The notes under the pieces: generated by a model | What the model saw: only the letters and a program-made list of their open reading frames with translations | Told to the model about the DNA's origin: nothing | Databases searched by the model: none | Shown here: positions 6,123-6,138 of the stretch, one piece after another | How the letters are laid out: each line of letters begins with the position of its first letter | Position numbering within the stretch: the first letter of the stretch is position 1 | Assembly (NCBI GenBank): GCA_019242135.1 | Contig: JAFAWC010000672.1 | Location: 1-6,138, forward strand | Length of the DNA stretch: 6,138 nucleotides | Reading direction: 5' to 3' | Source: Mycobacteriaceae bacterium | GTDB taxonomy: Bacteria > Actinomycetota > Actinomycetes > Mycobacteriales > Mycobacteriaceae | Program-made: the position numbers and the translations under genes

Positions 6123-6138
6123 CCCGGCCCACTCTGCG

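Overview
This window is high-GC actinobacterial DNA, most likely from a Mycobacterium/Mycolicibacterium or close relative. The grounds are the GC-rich third codon positions, GTG/TTG starts, and the pairing of a ~720-residue fused acyl-CoA dehydrogenase with a crotonase, which recalls mycobacterial FadE/EchA lipid-catabolism loci. The organism is inferred from style and gene content, not proven.

Layout: (1) 3-293 (+), the C-terminal 96 residues of a DUF427-type protein whose start lies outside the window. (2) After a 53-bp gap, a translationally coupled pair on the + strand. Its first gene (347-1444) is a single-domain adenylate-forming (ANL) enzyme resembling EhpF of Pantoea phenazine biosynthesis. 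Its second (1441-2871) is a LuxC/EhpG-like acyl reductase of the aldehyde dehydrogenase fold. (3) Converging on it with an 8-bp tail overlap is a large minus-strand acyl-CoA dehydrogenase (2864-5032), two ACAD domains in one chain. (4) A short AT-rich divergent intergenic region (5033-5213) separates it from (5) a + strand crotonase-superfamily gene (5214-6122). The last 16 bases hold nothing recognisable.

Functionally there are two modules. The coupled pair looks like a carrier-free, two-protein carboxylate reductase: the first protein would activate a carboxylic acid as an acyl-AMP, and the second would capture the acyl group on a cysteine and reduce it to an aldehyde with a nicotinamide cofactor. 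This parallels what was proposed for EhpF/EhpG and is related in logic to LuxE/LuxC. The divergent fadE-like/echA-like genes look like beta-oxidation-type acyl-CoA enzymes under a shared control region. The crotonase lacks both glutamates needed for classical enoyl-CoA hydration, so its reaction is probably different. No RNA genes, mobile elements, CRISPR arrays or long repeats were seen.
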